Assembly: GCA_026706025.1 (NCBI GenBank)
Contig: JAPOZO010000020.1
Location: 1-64,000, forward strand
Direction: 5' to 3'
Source of the DNA: Candidatus Poribacteria bacterium
GTDB taxonomy: Bacteria > Poribacteria > WGA-4E > WGA-3G
DNA: 64,000 nt
Shown in pieces: positions 42,789-51,648 of the stretch. How positions within the stretch are numbered: position 1 is the stretch's first letter; each line of letters begins with the position of its first letter. Both the position numbers and the translations under genes were made by a program. The notes under the pieces were generated by a model that saw nothing but the letters and a program-made list of their open reading frames with translations, was not told the origin of the DNA and ran no database searches.

Positions 42789-44405
42789 TTATCTAATGAT
42801 AGAGCCAGCACTTTCAGTCGGGATATAATAATAGCCAAAGATGATACACATCTCATCCTCAGAGGTGAGTCCAAATACGAGCGGTTCATTCGTATCGTAG
42901 TTGTTGTGGACACACTGAAAGCTGAGGGCATCATCTACATCTAAGAGAAGCACCGGATCAAAGAGATCAATCGGCGCATCGTCGTAAGCGATACTCCGGT
43001 GGAGTAGCTCACCTGTCGATTTTTGGAAAATCTCAAACAATTCACCGTGTCTGTGCATGTGAGATGTGAGTAAAAAGACATTCAACTCCGTATCTGGGGT
43101 GTGTCCTCGGCGTTCCAATTCGTCTTCAACATACCACGTCAATTTAGCGACGCGCGTTGTACCCGGTGGCACGTTAATTGCGCGATTGGAGACGAAAATC
43201 TCAAGTGCCTCGTATTTTACCTCCGCCTCTGGAATCGTATAGATATTGACATAGGTTTCGCCAATCAGGGTCTCATCACCGAGCAGATTGATATAGTGGG
43301 AATTGAGGTCGTAAACAGTATCGCCTGGCAGTCGCAACCCCACGCCTTCAGGGAATTGAAATAGGGTATCATCGGTTTGTGTTCCGACAACGAAAAATCT
43401 GTCGCCACCAAAGATACCAAATACTGGATCTGGGTTATCAGTGTCAAGTTCGCGGAAAGTATCCTCAGGATTAACGGCGATATCGGGTATGATCCCATTA
43501 TTCAAGAGTCCCTTCGCCAAACCTTCTTCTGTCATACGATACATGATGAAGTGATGGCTGCCAGCGGGATAGAAGATCTCGACTCTATTAATAAAAATGT
43601 CGCCTTCTACCGGATTCCCATTTTCATCTTTGATTTGAGTGGCGTAGTAGACTTCGCGTTCGGTGCCGGGTTCAATCTTGAAAGACGGTAAATGGAGTTG
43701 ATACCCTTCACCGGGCGGCGGTGGTGCAGGTGGCACAAAGATTTCACCAGGATCGCGTAAGACACCGAGGTCACCGATCCCGGCGACTTTACCTGTCTCT
43801 GGCGCGCCTACTTCAATCCATGTCCGAATCGCTTCTATTTTAGCGTCGTGGATCAGCCCACCCCCGAACGGCATCCGAGAACCTTGATCTGTGGATTCCG
43901 GTCCTATAAGTTTCGTCAAAAGGAAACTGTTCTCTGGATTCTCCGGATCCACGAGTTTCATACCGGCAGCTGCAGCTGCGGGATTCTGTGGTACGACCCC
44001 CACTAAAGCGTCATAAGAGAGCCCGTACTCCAGGCTCAAACCGCGAGAGTTTGAGGGGGCTGCGTGGCAAGCACTGCTCGCACAACTCTTATCAAAGACA
44101 TATTCCTGGATATCATGATACGTGGAATTTTCATCCGGGACTGTTTGCCCGAGACTGTTGCTCACACGAACCAGGTCCAACACATTGATGACCCCATCGC
44201 GATTCACGTCAGGATTCTGTTCAGCAGTACGATCCACGGGCTGCCCGAATGCATTAGCGACAAGCACCAGGTCGCGAATGTCCACGATACCGTCGTTGTT
44301 CACATCCTCTAAAAGGGTCGGATTATCACCGTGCCCAAGGGCAGAGAGGGATACACCCATCACCAGTAAGAGGATAAGCGTGGCGTAAGTTAGTTGTTTA
44401 AACAT
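42789..44405 (-). CDS. secreted dockerin-cytochrome-copper monooxygenase-like protein
   Basis: 538 residues with a signal peptide (to about residue 24). Two dockerin-type Ca2+ loops (about 34-86: EDVNNDGIVDIRDLVLVAN, PDVNRDGVINVLDLVRVS) come first. A planctomycete-type cytochrome segment follows with C108-x4-CH (SCASSACHAAP) and distal MPFGGGLIHDAKIEAIRTW. The C-terminal half resembles Cu type II ascorbate-dependent monooxygenases (PHM/DBM): PAGSHHFIMYRM, LNSHYIN, TSHMHRHG and a late Met in EDEMCIIFGYYY. Probably extracytoplasmic oxidation of an unknown substrate. All three modules in one chain is unusual. Confidence 0.75.
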   Translation of the reverse strand: MFKQLTYATLILLLVMGVSLSALGHGDNPTLLEDVNNDGIVDIRDLVLVANAFGQPVDRTAEQNPDVNRDGVINVLDLVRVSNSLGQTVPDENSTYHDIQEYVFDKSCASSACHAAPSNSRGLSLEYGLSYDALVGVVPQNPAAAAAGMKLVDPENPENSFLLTKLIGPESTDQGSRMPFGGGLIHDAKIEAIRTWIEVGAPETGKVAGIGDLGVLRDPGEIFVPPAPPPPGEGYQLHLPSFKIEPGTEREVYYATQIKDENGNPVEGDIFINRVEIFYPAGSHHFIMYRMTEEGLAKGLLNNGIIPDIAVNPEDTFRELDTDNPDPVFGIFGGDRFFVVGTQTDDTLFQFPEGVGLRLPGDTVYDLNSHYINLLGDETLIGETYVNIYTIPEAEVKYEALEIFVSNRAINVPPGTTRVAKLTWYVEDELERRGHTPDTELNVFLLTSHMHRHGELFEIFQKSTGELLHRSIAYDDAPIDLFDPVLLLDVDDALSFQCVHNNYDTNEPLVFGLTSEDEMCIIFGYYYIPTESAGSIIR

Positions 44406-44531
44406 GTTAAGAATTCAACCTCCAAATATTTGTTAGATACAATTCAAATTACAACTTAAGTAAAGTTATATCATAACAGTAATACGATTTCTAAAAAAAT
44501 TTATATCGTATTAACCATCTTGTTAATGTTC

Positions 44532-46034
44532 TTATTCTTTATCCTTTCTAAACCCAAAAAAACCGCTCCACTCGCCTCTATTCTCATAAACCGCGACCAA
44601 TAAGACGTTTCTGCCCTGTTTGAGGGTAACAGGAAAATAGTCTTGGTAGTTGATAGACGACCGATTCACGGGGTTCTTATGAACCAATTTTCCATTGAGT
44701 CAGATCTTAACGGCATCATCGCTACCGGCGAACATCGTTGTTCGTTGTTTTCTTGGTGACGTGAGTGTGATGCTGCCGTAAGCAACATGGTTGTTTATAT
44801 CACTGGTTCCCAAGCCGATCTTTGCCAGCATGTCGTGGATATTATTCCTTCCCGTTGATGTGAGCCTGCCGCGCCTCCATGCTTTGTTCCCGATGGTCTC
44901 GCCAGCGATTGCACCTTTGATAGCGATCTGTTTTTCTGTCACCTTGCCTTTACTTGCCTGTTTGAGATAATCTATACCGGACTTAGCCGCAGCCGCGCCG
45001 CCTCGCTCACCTGTCGGAACAATCACCCATAACCAGGGGTCTCCTATTTTCGGTCCTGGAGTCGAACCTCGCTGTATGGGAAACGTCTGCGAAGCGACGT
45101 TACCTTTTTTGTCCAACACCTGTAGCGAAACGACCTCCACAGGACGGACTGCCAGTTCATTGGTAACAAACGTTATAATGCTACGTTTGCCGGTTAAAGG
45201 TTGACAGGCAATCAACTCTGTGTCTCCGACAGCAGCAGGTTCAGCCGTTGTTAAGGTAAGTAACTGCGCTTGAACGAGTCTATCGGCATCGGAGACCAGA
45301 AAACGGAACCGGATTTTGTCGGGTGGCTCTTCTTGGAGCGAAAGCATCTGAATTGCCGTTGGTCGGTTGACACCTGTTCGGGGCCAGTTAAAGTACGGAT
45401 GTGCCTTTAGCCATTCAGCGGCACATCGCGAGAATTTGCGTCTTAAGTTCCCGCCATAGGACATAATGTAGGCGTTGTCACGAAAATCGTGTTTCAATCC
45501 GAATACATGACCAAGTTCGTGCGCCGCTGTTCTTGAAGCAGCACCGGCGCGAATCATAGCATATCCGCCCGTTCTACCGATTTGCCGTGCCTTTCCAGTG
45601 ATCCTGCTCCCACCCTCAAAGGTACTTGTTTCTACAACAATAAGATAAGCATGCTTTGAGCCGTCAAACTGTTCGGAGATTTCTTTGATGACTTTGGAAA
45701 ACGTCCTTTGATGATAATGTGCTTCGCTGGATAGACCGTCAACGTGGTGAACAACAATTTTACCGTTGGCATCGGTTTCAATCTGGAAGGTTTTTCTCCC
45801 AAACCCATACGATTCCAGCGAGTCAGCGCAAATCCGCTGAACGTCTTTTATCAAGGTATCAAGTTTTACCTTGATATCCGGTTGTGCTCGACTGTCTTTC
45901 GGCAGAAAATAGATGAGTCGAACCATGCCCTCAGGCACAGTTCCGTCTTGTGAGAAACCGTTTGCCAGACATGTCACTACCCAAAAAGTAACGAGTGTAA
46001 CTGTAAATAGGAATCTTGTTTTCATAAGTCTCAT
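44532..46034 (-). pseudogene. metzincin metalloprotease with in-frame UGA
   Basis: Signal peptide, then a metzincin domain with Zn motif HELGHVFGLKHD (about 172-183, HExxHxxGxxHD) and Met-turn AYIMSYG. The 444-residue frame stops at TGA 44700-44702, but the same frame continues for 55 more codons: DDAVKI-(stop)-LNGKLVHKNPVNRSS...FGFRKDKE. This completes a carbohydrate-binding-like C-terminal domain (expected VKxWLNGxxVH). The stop therefore sits on an expected Trp (TGG to TGA). The rest of the gene is intact and the start overlaps the GT2 gene by four bases. The N-terminal two thirds parallels residues 320-500 of the WD40-fused protease at 51649-54150. Confidence 0.75.
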
Positions 46035-46765
46035 CGTTTTTTCGGATTTACCGTATGCACAGTACTTTTGAAAAGTTCTGTTTTAGAAATAAATCGGTAT
46101 TTTAAGAGTGTCCATGCAGCGAATAACCCGTCCGACCAGAACCGAAGTTTCTTGCCCTCCTTCTTCGTGCGCGGAAAATAGGAAACGGGTACCTCATGAA
46201 TGCGATGCCCCGCGCGTAAGATTTTTGCCGTGACTTCGGGACAGAATTCAAAGCCTTCACATGTCAAATTCAGTCGCATTATCAGTTCTGTGGAAAAGGC
46301 TTTATAGCCCGTAGATTCATCCGTAATCCGGCACCCGTAAAGGAGGTTCGTGTAAGTGGCAAGGAGACGATTTGCTATGAAATTATGAAAACTCGCATTC
46401 CCGCGCCCATTTAGAAACCTCGACCCGTAGACGACTTGAATATCTTCTTGTTCAAGTGGTCTTAGGAGTTCAGATAAATCTGTAGGAGACAACTCCATAT
46501 CGGCATCCTGAATAACGACCGCTTCCCCTTCCACATGCGGAAGCCCGCGCCGGATCGCAAAACCTTTGCCGCTATTCTCTTGGCAATGCACAACAGTTAA
46601 CTTATAAACTGATCGTAGTTCTTCAAGTGCTTTGTGTGTACCATCAGTGGACCCGTCGTTGACAACAATAAGTTGTTTTTCAATCGGTAGTGAATGCACA
46701 GCCTCGACGACTTGCCTAATCGTTTGCTCTTCGTTGAACGCGGGAATGATTACAGATACCAACAT
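46031..46765 (-). CDS. family 2 glycosyltransferase (dolichol-phosphate-sugar synthase-like)
   Basis: 244 residues, GT-A fold: VSVIIPAFNEEQTIRQVVEAV, VVNDGSTDGTHKAL, DxD-type QDADMELSP, VYGSRFLNGRGNASFHNF, and TDESTGYKAFSTELI. This is the DPM/polyprenyl-phosphate sugar transferase subgroup, which makes lipid-linked sugars in the cytoplasmic leaflet. No membrane helices, so soluble or peripheral. It is coupled by ATGA overlap to the metzincin gene. A lipid-linked sugar would suit the STT3-like enzyme encoded nearby, but this link is inference. Confidence 0.88.
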   Translation of the reverse strand: MLVSVIIPAFNEEQTIRQVVEAVHSLPIEKQLIVVNDGSTDGTHKALEELRSVYKLTVVHCQENSGKGFAIRRGLPHVEGEAVVIQDADMELSPTDLSELLRPLEQEDIQVVYGSRFLNGRGNASFHNFIANRLLATYTNLLYGCRITDESTGYKAFSTELIMRLNLTCEGFEFCPEVTAKILRAGHRIHEVPVSYFPRTKKEGKKLRFWSDGLFAAWTLLKYRFISKTELFKSTVHTVNPKKR

Positions 46766-46792
46766 CGTTCATCACACCCCCGTCCAAGCATG

Positions 46793-47593
46793 TTAGAGTA
46801 ACGACCGGACCATACCGCCATCTACTTGAATAGTTGTCCCTGTTATGTAACTCGCGCGTTCCGATGCGAGAAATACAACTAAGGTTGCGAATTCATCTGG
46901 ATCCCCGATTCTGCCGAGCGGGATGTCCGCCGTCATCTTTTCGAGTGCTTCATCAAACGTGATACCCGCCTCTTCGGCACGTACCGTTGCAAGCTGCTGG
47001 ATACGATCCGTGAAGATAATACCCGGGCAGACGTTATTAACCAAGATTTTGTCCGGTGCCAACTCCGTTGCAAGCGTTTTCGCAAAACCAATCACACCTG
47101 TCCGTGCCATATTCGATAACATCAGGTTATCTACGGGTTGTTTAACAGAGACAGAAGTGAGATTGATAATCCGTCCACCGCCGCGTGCGCGCATTGACGG
47201 GACGACAGCACGGCAGAGGTTGATTGTACTCATCAAGTTCAAGTGGACCGCGTCTTGATAATCCTGAGCATCCAAGTCATCGAACCGTCCCGCTCTGGGA
47301 CCGCCTGCGTTGTTGACTAAGATATCAATACCGCCAAAACGATCAATCGCTGTGTGAATAAGGCTTTCAACCTGCGCTGGCTGACTAACGTCGGTCGGTA
47401 CCGCTAACACCTCAGTGCCAGTCTGATTCCGAATGTCATCCGCTGTTGCTTCGAGTGCATCCCTATTTCTGGCACAGATGGTGACTTTTGCACCTTCCTG
47501 TGCTAAACCGAGTGCGATTGCGCGCCCAAGTCCTTTACTTGAGGCACCGACAACTGCAACTTTGTCCGTGAGTCCGAGGTTCATACGTTTCAA
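46793..47593 (-). CDS. SDR-family oxidoreductase lacking the classical YxxxK
   Basis: 266 residues. Rossmann start VAVVGASSKGLGRAIALGLAQ (TGxxxGxG-like), NNAG motif VNNAGGP, the Ser-containing INLTSVS, and the C-terminal ITGTTIQVDGGM. Where YxxxK is expected it reads LMLSNMARTGVIGFAKTLA: no catalytic Tyr or paired Lys at the usual spots. Related FabG-like proteins with LSNxxRxGV are known to me as a distinct subgroup whose chemistry is unclear. Upstream leader has a GTGGGCT/AGCCCTAC palindrome. Confidence 0.85.
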   Translation of the reverse strand: MKRMNLGLTDKVAVVGASSKGLGRAIALGLAQEGAKVTICARNRDALEATADDIRNQTGTEVLAVPTDVSQPAQVESLIHTAIDRFGGIDILVNNAGGPRAGRFDDLDAQDYQDAVHLNLMSTINLCRAVVPSMRARGGGRIINLTSVSVKQPVDNLMLSNMARTGVIGFAKTLATELAPDKILVNNVCPGIIFTDRIQQLATVRAEEAGITFDEALEKMTADIPLGRIGDPDEFATLVVFLASERASYITGTTIQVDGGMVRSLL

Positions 47594-47594
47594 T

Positions 47595-47612
47595 GTGGGC
47601 TTGTAGCCCTAC
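47595..47612. repeat. GTGGGCTTGTAGCCCTAC palindrome
   Basis: Short member of the GTAG...CTAC-like family located directly upstream of the SDR gene start. Confidence 0.5.
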
Positions 47613-47790
47613 AACCTTTCAAAAACAGAATCAATTTTTCAAAGTTAAGTATAACACTATGGCGGTGTAATGTCAAACGTAATTTCCGAGCGGGGTGTAT
47701 AATTGTTTGAAAGTGGTTCATTGATAAGCAAGTCTGCCGATGTGCTTTGTAAAAAATGCCAAATTTTGCAGAAAAAATGCTTGTGCTGTT

Positions 47791-48255
47791 TCAAAACGCG
47801 GATAAGAGGCGCAATATCCGATGATGGCCGTTGATAGAAATCGTAACAGATTTGTTCTTTATCGAAATAACTTTCGTGTCTGCGTCAAGATTATCGTTGA
47901 TGGAAACAATGCGCGTTGTGTGTTCTATAGTGGTTTCAATTATCGCGGTCGGGGGTGTTCTGTCATCTTTCGGCAGAATTGTACCCAGTAAACGATAGTG
48001 GTCTTGAGGATGTGGCGGTGTCCAACCGAGCGGACGAAATAAATTATTGTCTATGATGGTGCGGTAGAAATCGGTCTTCTGAAATTGCTTTAAGGTGTCC
48101 GGGTCTTCATTCCGCGGTGGCGTGCGGGCCTTTCGGTGCGTTTGTGTTTTGACGGTTCGCGCGATGCTTTCCCGGTGTGTCCGCGTGGCAGTGTAGAGAA
48201 CACTGAAGAAGAGTGCGATGGCGAGACTGGCGGCGATGTATTTTCGGTATTTCAT
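47791..48255 (-). CDS. GspC-HR-like membrane-anchored protein, copy 2
   Basis: 154 residues: membrane helix (about 7-23), basic linker, then the same core as the protein at 23190-23900. Shared motifs are FYRTIIDNNLFRPLGW, PxxxYRLxGT, TPPxAII, LDADTKVISIKNKSVTISINGHHRILRL. Length and order match the GspC homology region without a PDZ domain. It lies 23 bp after the STT3-like gene, so it is part of that operon. A role as an assembly or scaffold subunit for a secretion or pilus machine is inferred. Confidence 0.7.
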   Translation of the reverse strand: MKYRKYIAASLAIALFFSVLYTATRTHRESIARTVKTQTHRKARTPPRNEDPDTLKQFQKTDFYRTIIDNNLFRPLGWTPPHPQDHYRLLGTILPKDDRTPPTAIIETTIEHTTRIVSINDNLDADTKVISIKNKSVTISINGHHRILRLLSAF

Positions 48256-48278
48256 GGAATAAAAAAGAGACGAAGGTT

Positions 48279-50713
48279 TTATTGGATTTGTAAATGGTCG
48301 TCTATTTCGGGGAACCCTGTTTTGAGATATTTCACATCGGGGTGGATGTTAGGGGGATAGTGGATCTCCCAGATTTTGATTTTCGGGGGTGCGTCGCTCT
48401 GGACAGGGTAGACAGGGACAAAAGCGGTGCTGTGTTCTCCCCGAAAGTAGAGTTTGACAGCGAGGCTGTTCCAACCGGGGGCTGGAACACTGTAGGCTTT
48501 CTGAAGTCTAACGAGATGATCGGATGTATTCTGATCAAAGTAGAGGATTGCCCCGAATGTCCCAAAATCGAGAGCGGTTTGTATATCCTTATGGTAGGGT
48601 ATGTATATCTCTTTAGAAACCACCGAATTGTTGCCCAAGACAGCGGTTACCTCCAGATGTCTGGGTTCGGTGTTAACAATATCAAGCAAGTAAAAGGTCT
48701 CTGCCGCGATCTTGTGTGGCGATACCCATCGGTGTGGTGAACCGATGGGGGAGACTTCATATTGAAGTTTGTGTGTTTCAAACGATCTATCCGATTCTGC
48801 ATCACTGCCAATGAATGAATAGCTCCCTGCCTTAGAGAGTATACCGTTTTCACTGAGCATCAGGTGCGTTGCACCGTGGGTTTTCAGGAATTCCAGTGCT
48901 TCTCGTTCGGATTGTGCACAGAAAACGTGTCGGTAATAGAGGTGTATCCAGTGCGGGAGATAATGGTCAGGGTCGATGATGGTTTGGACATCGCCGAGGA
49001 CGTTAATTCTGTTGCCAGAACCCCAGTTTGCGGCGACAACCGCGTTTTCGGGGAGTGTCTCTTTCATCCAATAGATTGCTTTTGCTTCGCTGCCTTCGCC
49101 GGGGGTCGGGTTCTTCATACGTGCTGCGGTGTCGATGGATAGGGTTGCATGTCCGCCAATAGGTGTCCAAAAGAGAACCGGTATAAGCACGAGGACGGCA
49201 AAGATCGTTTTTGCGAGCGTTTCGGAAACCTGCGGATACACGAGATTTCTATCCTTGAGCCATTGTATGAGGTGTGTTGGTGAGAGGTAGAGGAGCCATG
49301 CGGTGCCGTAAGCGAGCGGGATGCCGATAAAGAGGTCGCTTCGTTTCGCACCCCGGGAGAGACTCACCCAGACGAGGAACCATGCAAGCATTGCAAGTGT
49401 CACAAGAACATTTTTCGTTGTCTCTTTCTGCGATTCTTTTTCCGTCGGTGTCCCGACAGAGCGGAGTGCTATGAAGCCGAGGGTGAGGACAGTGAGCATG
49501 AATGAAGCGATAAACAAGGTATCGCAGAGATTTTCGCCGATGACATCGCTCAATGGTTCACGGAAGAAGGTTGTCGCGGTGAAGAGGGTCAGCGAGAGTG
49601 CTGCGGGTAGCCCGTTCCACTTCCACAAATGTAGGGGGCGACGATTAAGCCAAGACTCCCTAAGACAAAGATGGCACCGTGTCGGCGCTGCCAAAACCTG
49701 AAGTGTGGATCGCCTAATTCACCAACATCTTTTATGAGTCGGCTCTCATCAAACGGATATGCGGTTTCTGCGAAGGTCCCTGCTTGGACGAGGATATAGG
49801 CGACTCCTGTGAGAATACCGAGACAGGTTAAGCCCCACGCGAGTTTTCTGCCGTGGGTTCGCAGCAGTGGGTAATAATGCAGCAGTAGGTATCTTATGCC
49901 ACGTAGTGCGTAAACGGTCAGTGGTGGAAAGAGCATCAGGGCGGTGACGTGTGTGGAGAAGCCATATCCGCTGTGATATGCAGGACTGATGAGATAGAGC
50001 CACGGCACGAACATGACCAACCAGAGGAGATATTCTTTCAGGTGCTGTTCTGTATCCGTGGTGCAGAGCTTATAGAGTTCGAGAGCAATAATCATCAGGA
50101 CGAAAACGCCGAAACCTTCCCAACTCATGCCACCTAAGAAACAGGTAACCCCCGCGAGTGCGGTGGCAATCCATCTGCGTCGCCCGGGGTCCATCTGTTC
50201 TTTCCATAAGTAACTGGTGACGACGAGGACACCTATCAGATAGTACCATGCGTCCCTGTCTCCGAAACCCACAGCACTGCGACTGATACTACCGGGGAGC
50301 GTTGCTAACAGCACGCCCACAATCGCGGCAAACATCACCCCATAGCACCGGGTGAGAAAAAGAAACAGCATACCTATTGCCAAGGTAAAACAGAGCACAG
50401 GGAGATACAGTTGTATCTGATATAAAGACCACCACGGGAACACTTTGTGCAGCGCAGCGATGGCGTAGGGATAGAGCGAGAGCAGCTGCTGGTTATCTCT
50501 ACCGAGGGGCAGCCACCGATCCATATCGCGGGCAGGTAAAGACCCCTGTTCCGCGATGATATTTGCTTGCCTGTGAAAGAGATAGGCATCGTTTTCGGTG
50601 AACTGTCCGTCAGGGATCCGTTCTACACCTTGAATCCGAATCAAAAAGTTGAGGCATAAGAGACCGAAAAGGATCAGACCGGTGCCGATGCGTTTGAAAG
50701 GCAGCGTTTTCAT
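48279..50713 (-). pseudogene. STT3-like oligosaccharyltransferase split by a one-base frameshift
   Basis: Reading from ATG 50713, a multi-pass protein has STT3 hallmarks: FTENDAYLFHRQ (first acidic motif), SRSAVGFGDRDAWYYL (second), and CFLGGMSWEGFG. The frame breaks at a run of five G (plus strand 49634-49638). Adding one base joins LGSLGLIVAP to LHLWKWNGLPAALSLTLF, and the C-terminal frame continues to 48279. After the break, ANWGSGNRINVLGD lies at the place of STT3 WWDYG. STT3/AglB/PglB enzymes transfer lipid-linked glycans to Asn. The WWD Asp equivalent is replaced, so activity is uncertain. Frameshift may be a homopolymer sequencing error. Confidence 0.7.
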
Positions 50714-50732
50714 CTGTAAAAACACGGTGGAG

Positions 50733-51269
50733 TTACACCTTTTCCTTATCGGTTTCAGCGTCGGTTTCAGAAGGTGCACCTGAAACAACCATATTGAACT
50801 CCTTTAAGACTTTTTCGCGGATTGCACGAGGAAAAGGCCGCAGCATCTTTTCCACCAGCTTAACAGTCTCAGCGCGCTCTTCTGGGCTTTCTTCTTGGAA
50901 ATCCTTTTCAATAGCTTTCTTTAGGAACGATCCCTGTTCCGCTAATGCTGATTCCTCTTTCTCCGAAAGTGGCTTCCCTGCGTACTTTTTGAATCCCCCT
51001 TTCATGGCAGTCGCGTGATCCGCTATGAAACTATAGTCTACCCCTATTTTTTCGCCAGCCGCTTTTACCTTTTCGGGGTCCTTCTCGGCTTCGCTGAGGA
51101 ACTGGTCAACATCCTGCAGGGTTGGTTCCTCATCACATACCTTTGCACATGCCTTTGCATGTCCGTCTGCGGATGCTTGTTTCTCTGCTTCGGCGGCTTC
51201 CGCCGCGGCTTTCCTTTCGTCTGCCTCTGCCGTCGTTTTGGGTCTGATAAGCAGTTTTTTCGGATCCAT
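50733..51269 (-). CDS. hypothetical charged helical protein
   Basis: 178 residues from ATG 51269 (MDPKKLLIRPKTTAEADERK), with GGGAG upstream; an upstream extension is less likely. Very rich in Ala, Glu and Lys, probably helical with possible coiled coil; two Cys in KACAKVCDEE. No signal or membrane span. The gene ends 20 bp before the STT3-like start, so it heads that operon. No family recognised. Confidence 0.6.
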   Translation of the reverse strand: MDPKKLLIRPKTTAEADERKAAAEAAEAEKQASADGHAKACAKVCDEEPTLQDVDQFLSEAEKDPEKVKAAGEKIGVDYSFIADHATAMKGGFKKYAGKPLSEKEESALAEQGSFLKKAIEKDFQEESPEERAETVKLVEKMLRPFPRAIREKVLKEFNMVVSGAPSETDAETDKEKV

Positions 51270-51648
51270 TGCTGTGCTCCCTTCCACTGATGTGGGTATG
51301 TGGAGACACCCAACAAACATCAGGAGTGAGTATCTCCACACGGAAAAATTAATAGAACTTAACTGTCGTTAGTTGAGCGAACCTGTTAGGAACTCTAGCA
51401 GTATGGGCAATCGTCACCGCATTAGCTATCGTTCTCTTCATCGTTCTCTTCATCGAAAAAAACACATTTACGCCTAATATGGCATCTTTACATAGCACTC
51501 CGCTGGAGTGCGTCCTGTGCAGCCTGATGTCTCTATAGATATATCACGCCACTGGCGTGAGAAGATAGAGCCCTGCTGGTATGGATAAACATATTAGCGA
51601 TGTCTTGATAACAGATCGGTTTGTGTTCGCGTTTTTGTCGTATGTCTT
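51270..51648. other. 379-bp intergenic region with two hairpins
   Basis: No gene. Two GC-rich hairpins, GCACTCC-GCT-GGAGTGC (51495-51511) and TCACGCC-ACT-GGCGTGA (51544-51560), and a short GTTCTCTTCATC direct repeat near 51431. The hairpins could be terminators or a leader for the gene at 51269. Confidence 0.55.

Noticed and set aside
44700-44702. UGA decoded as Trp genome-wide (code 4/25)
   Set aside because: Other genes in the window end naturally at UGA, and only one Trp-like internal UGA was found.
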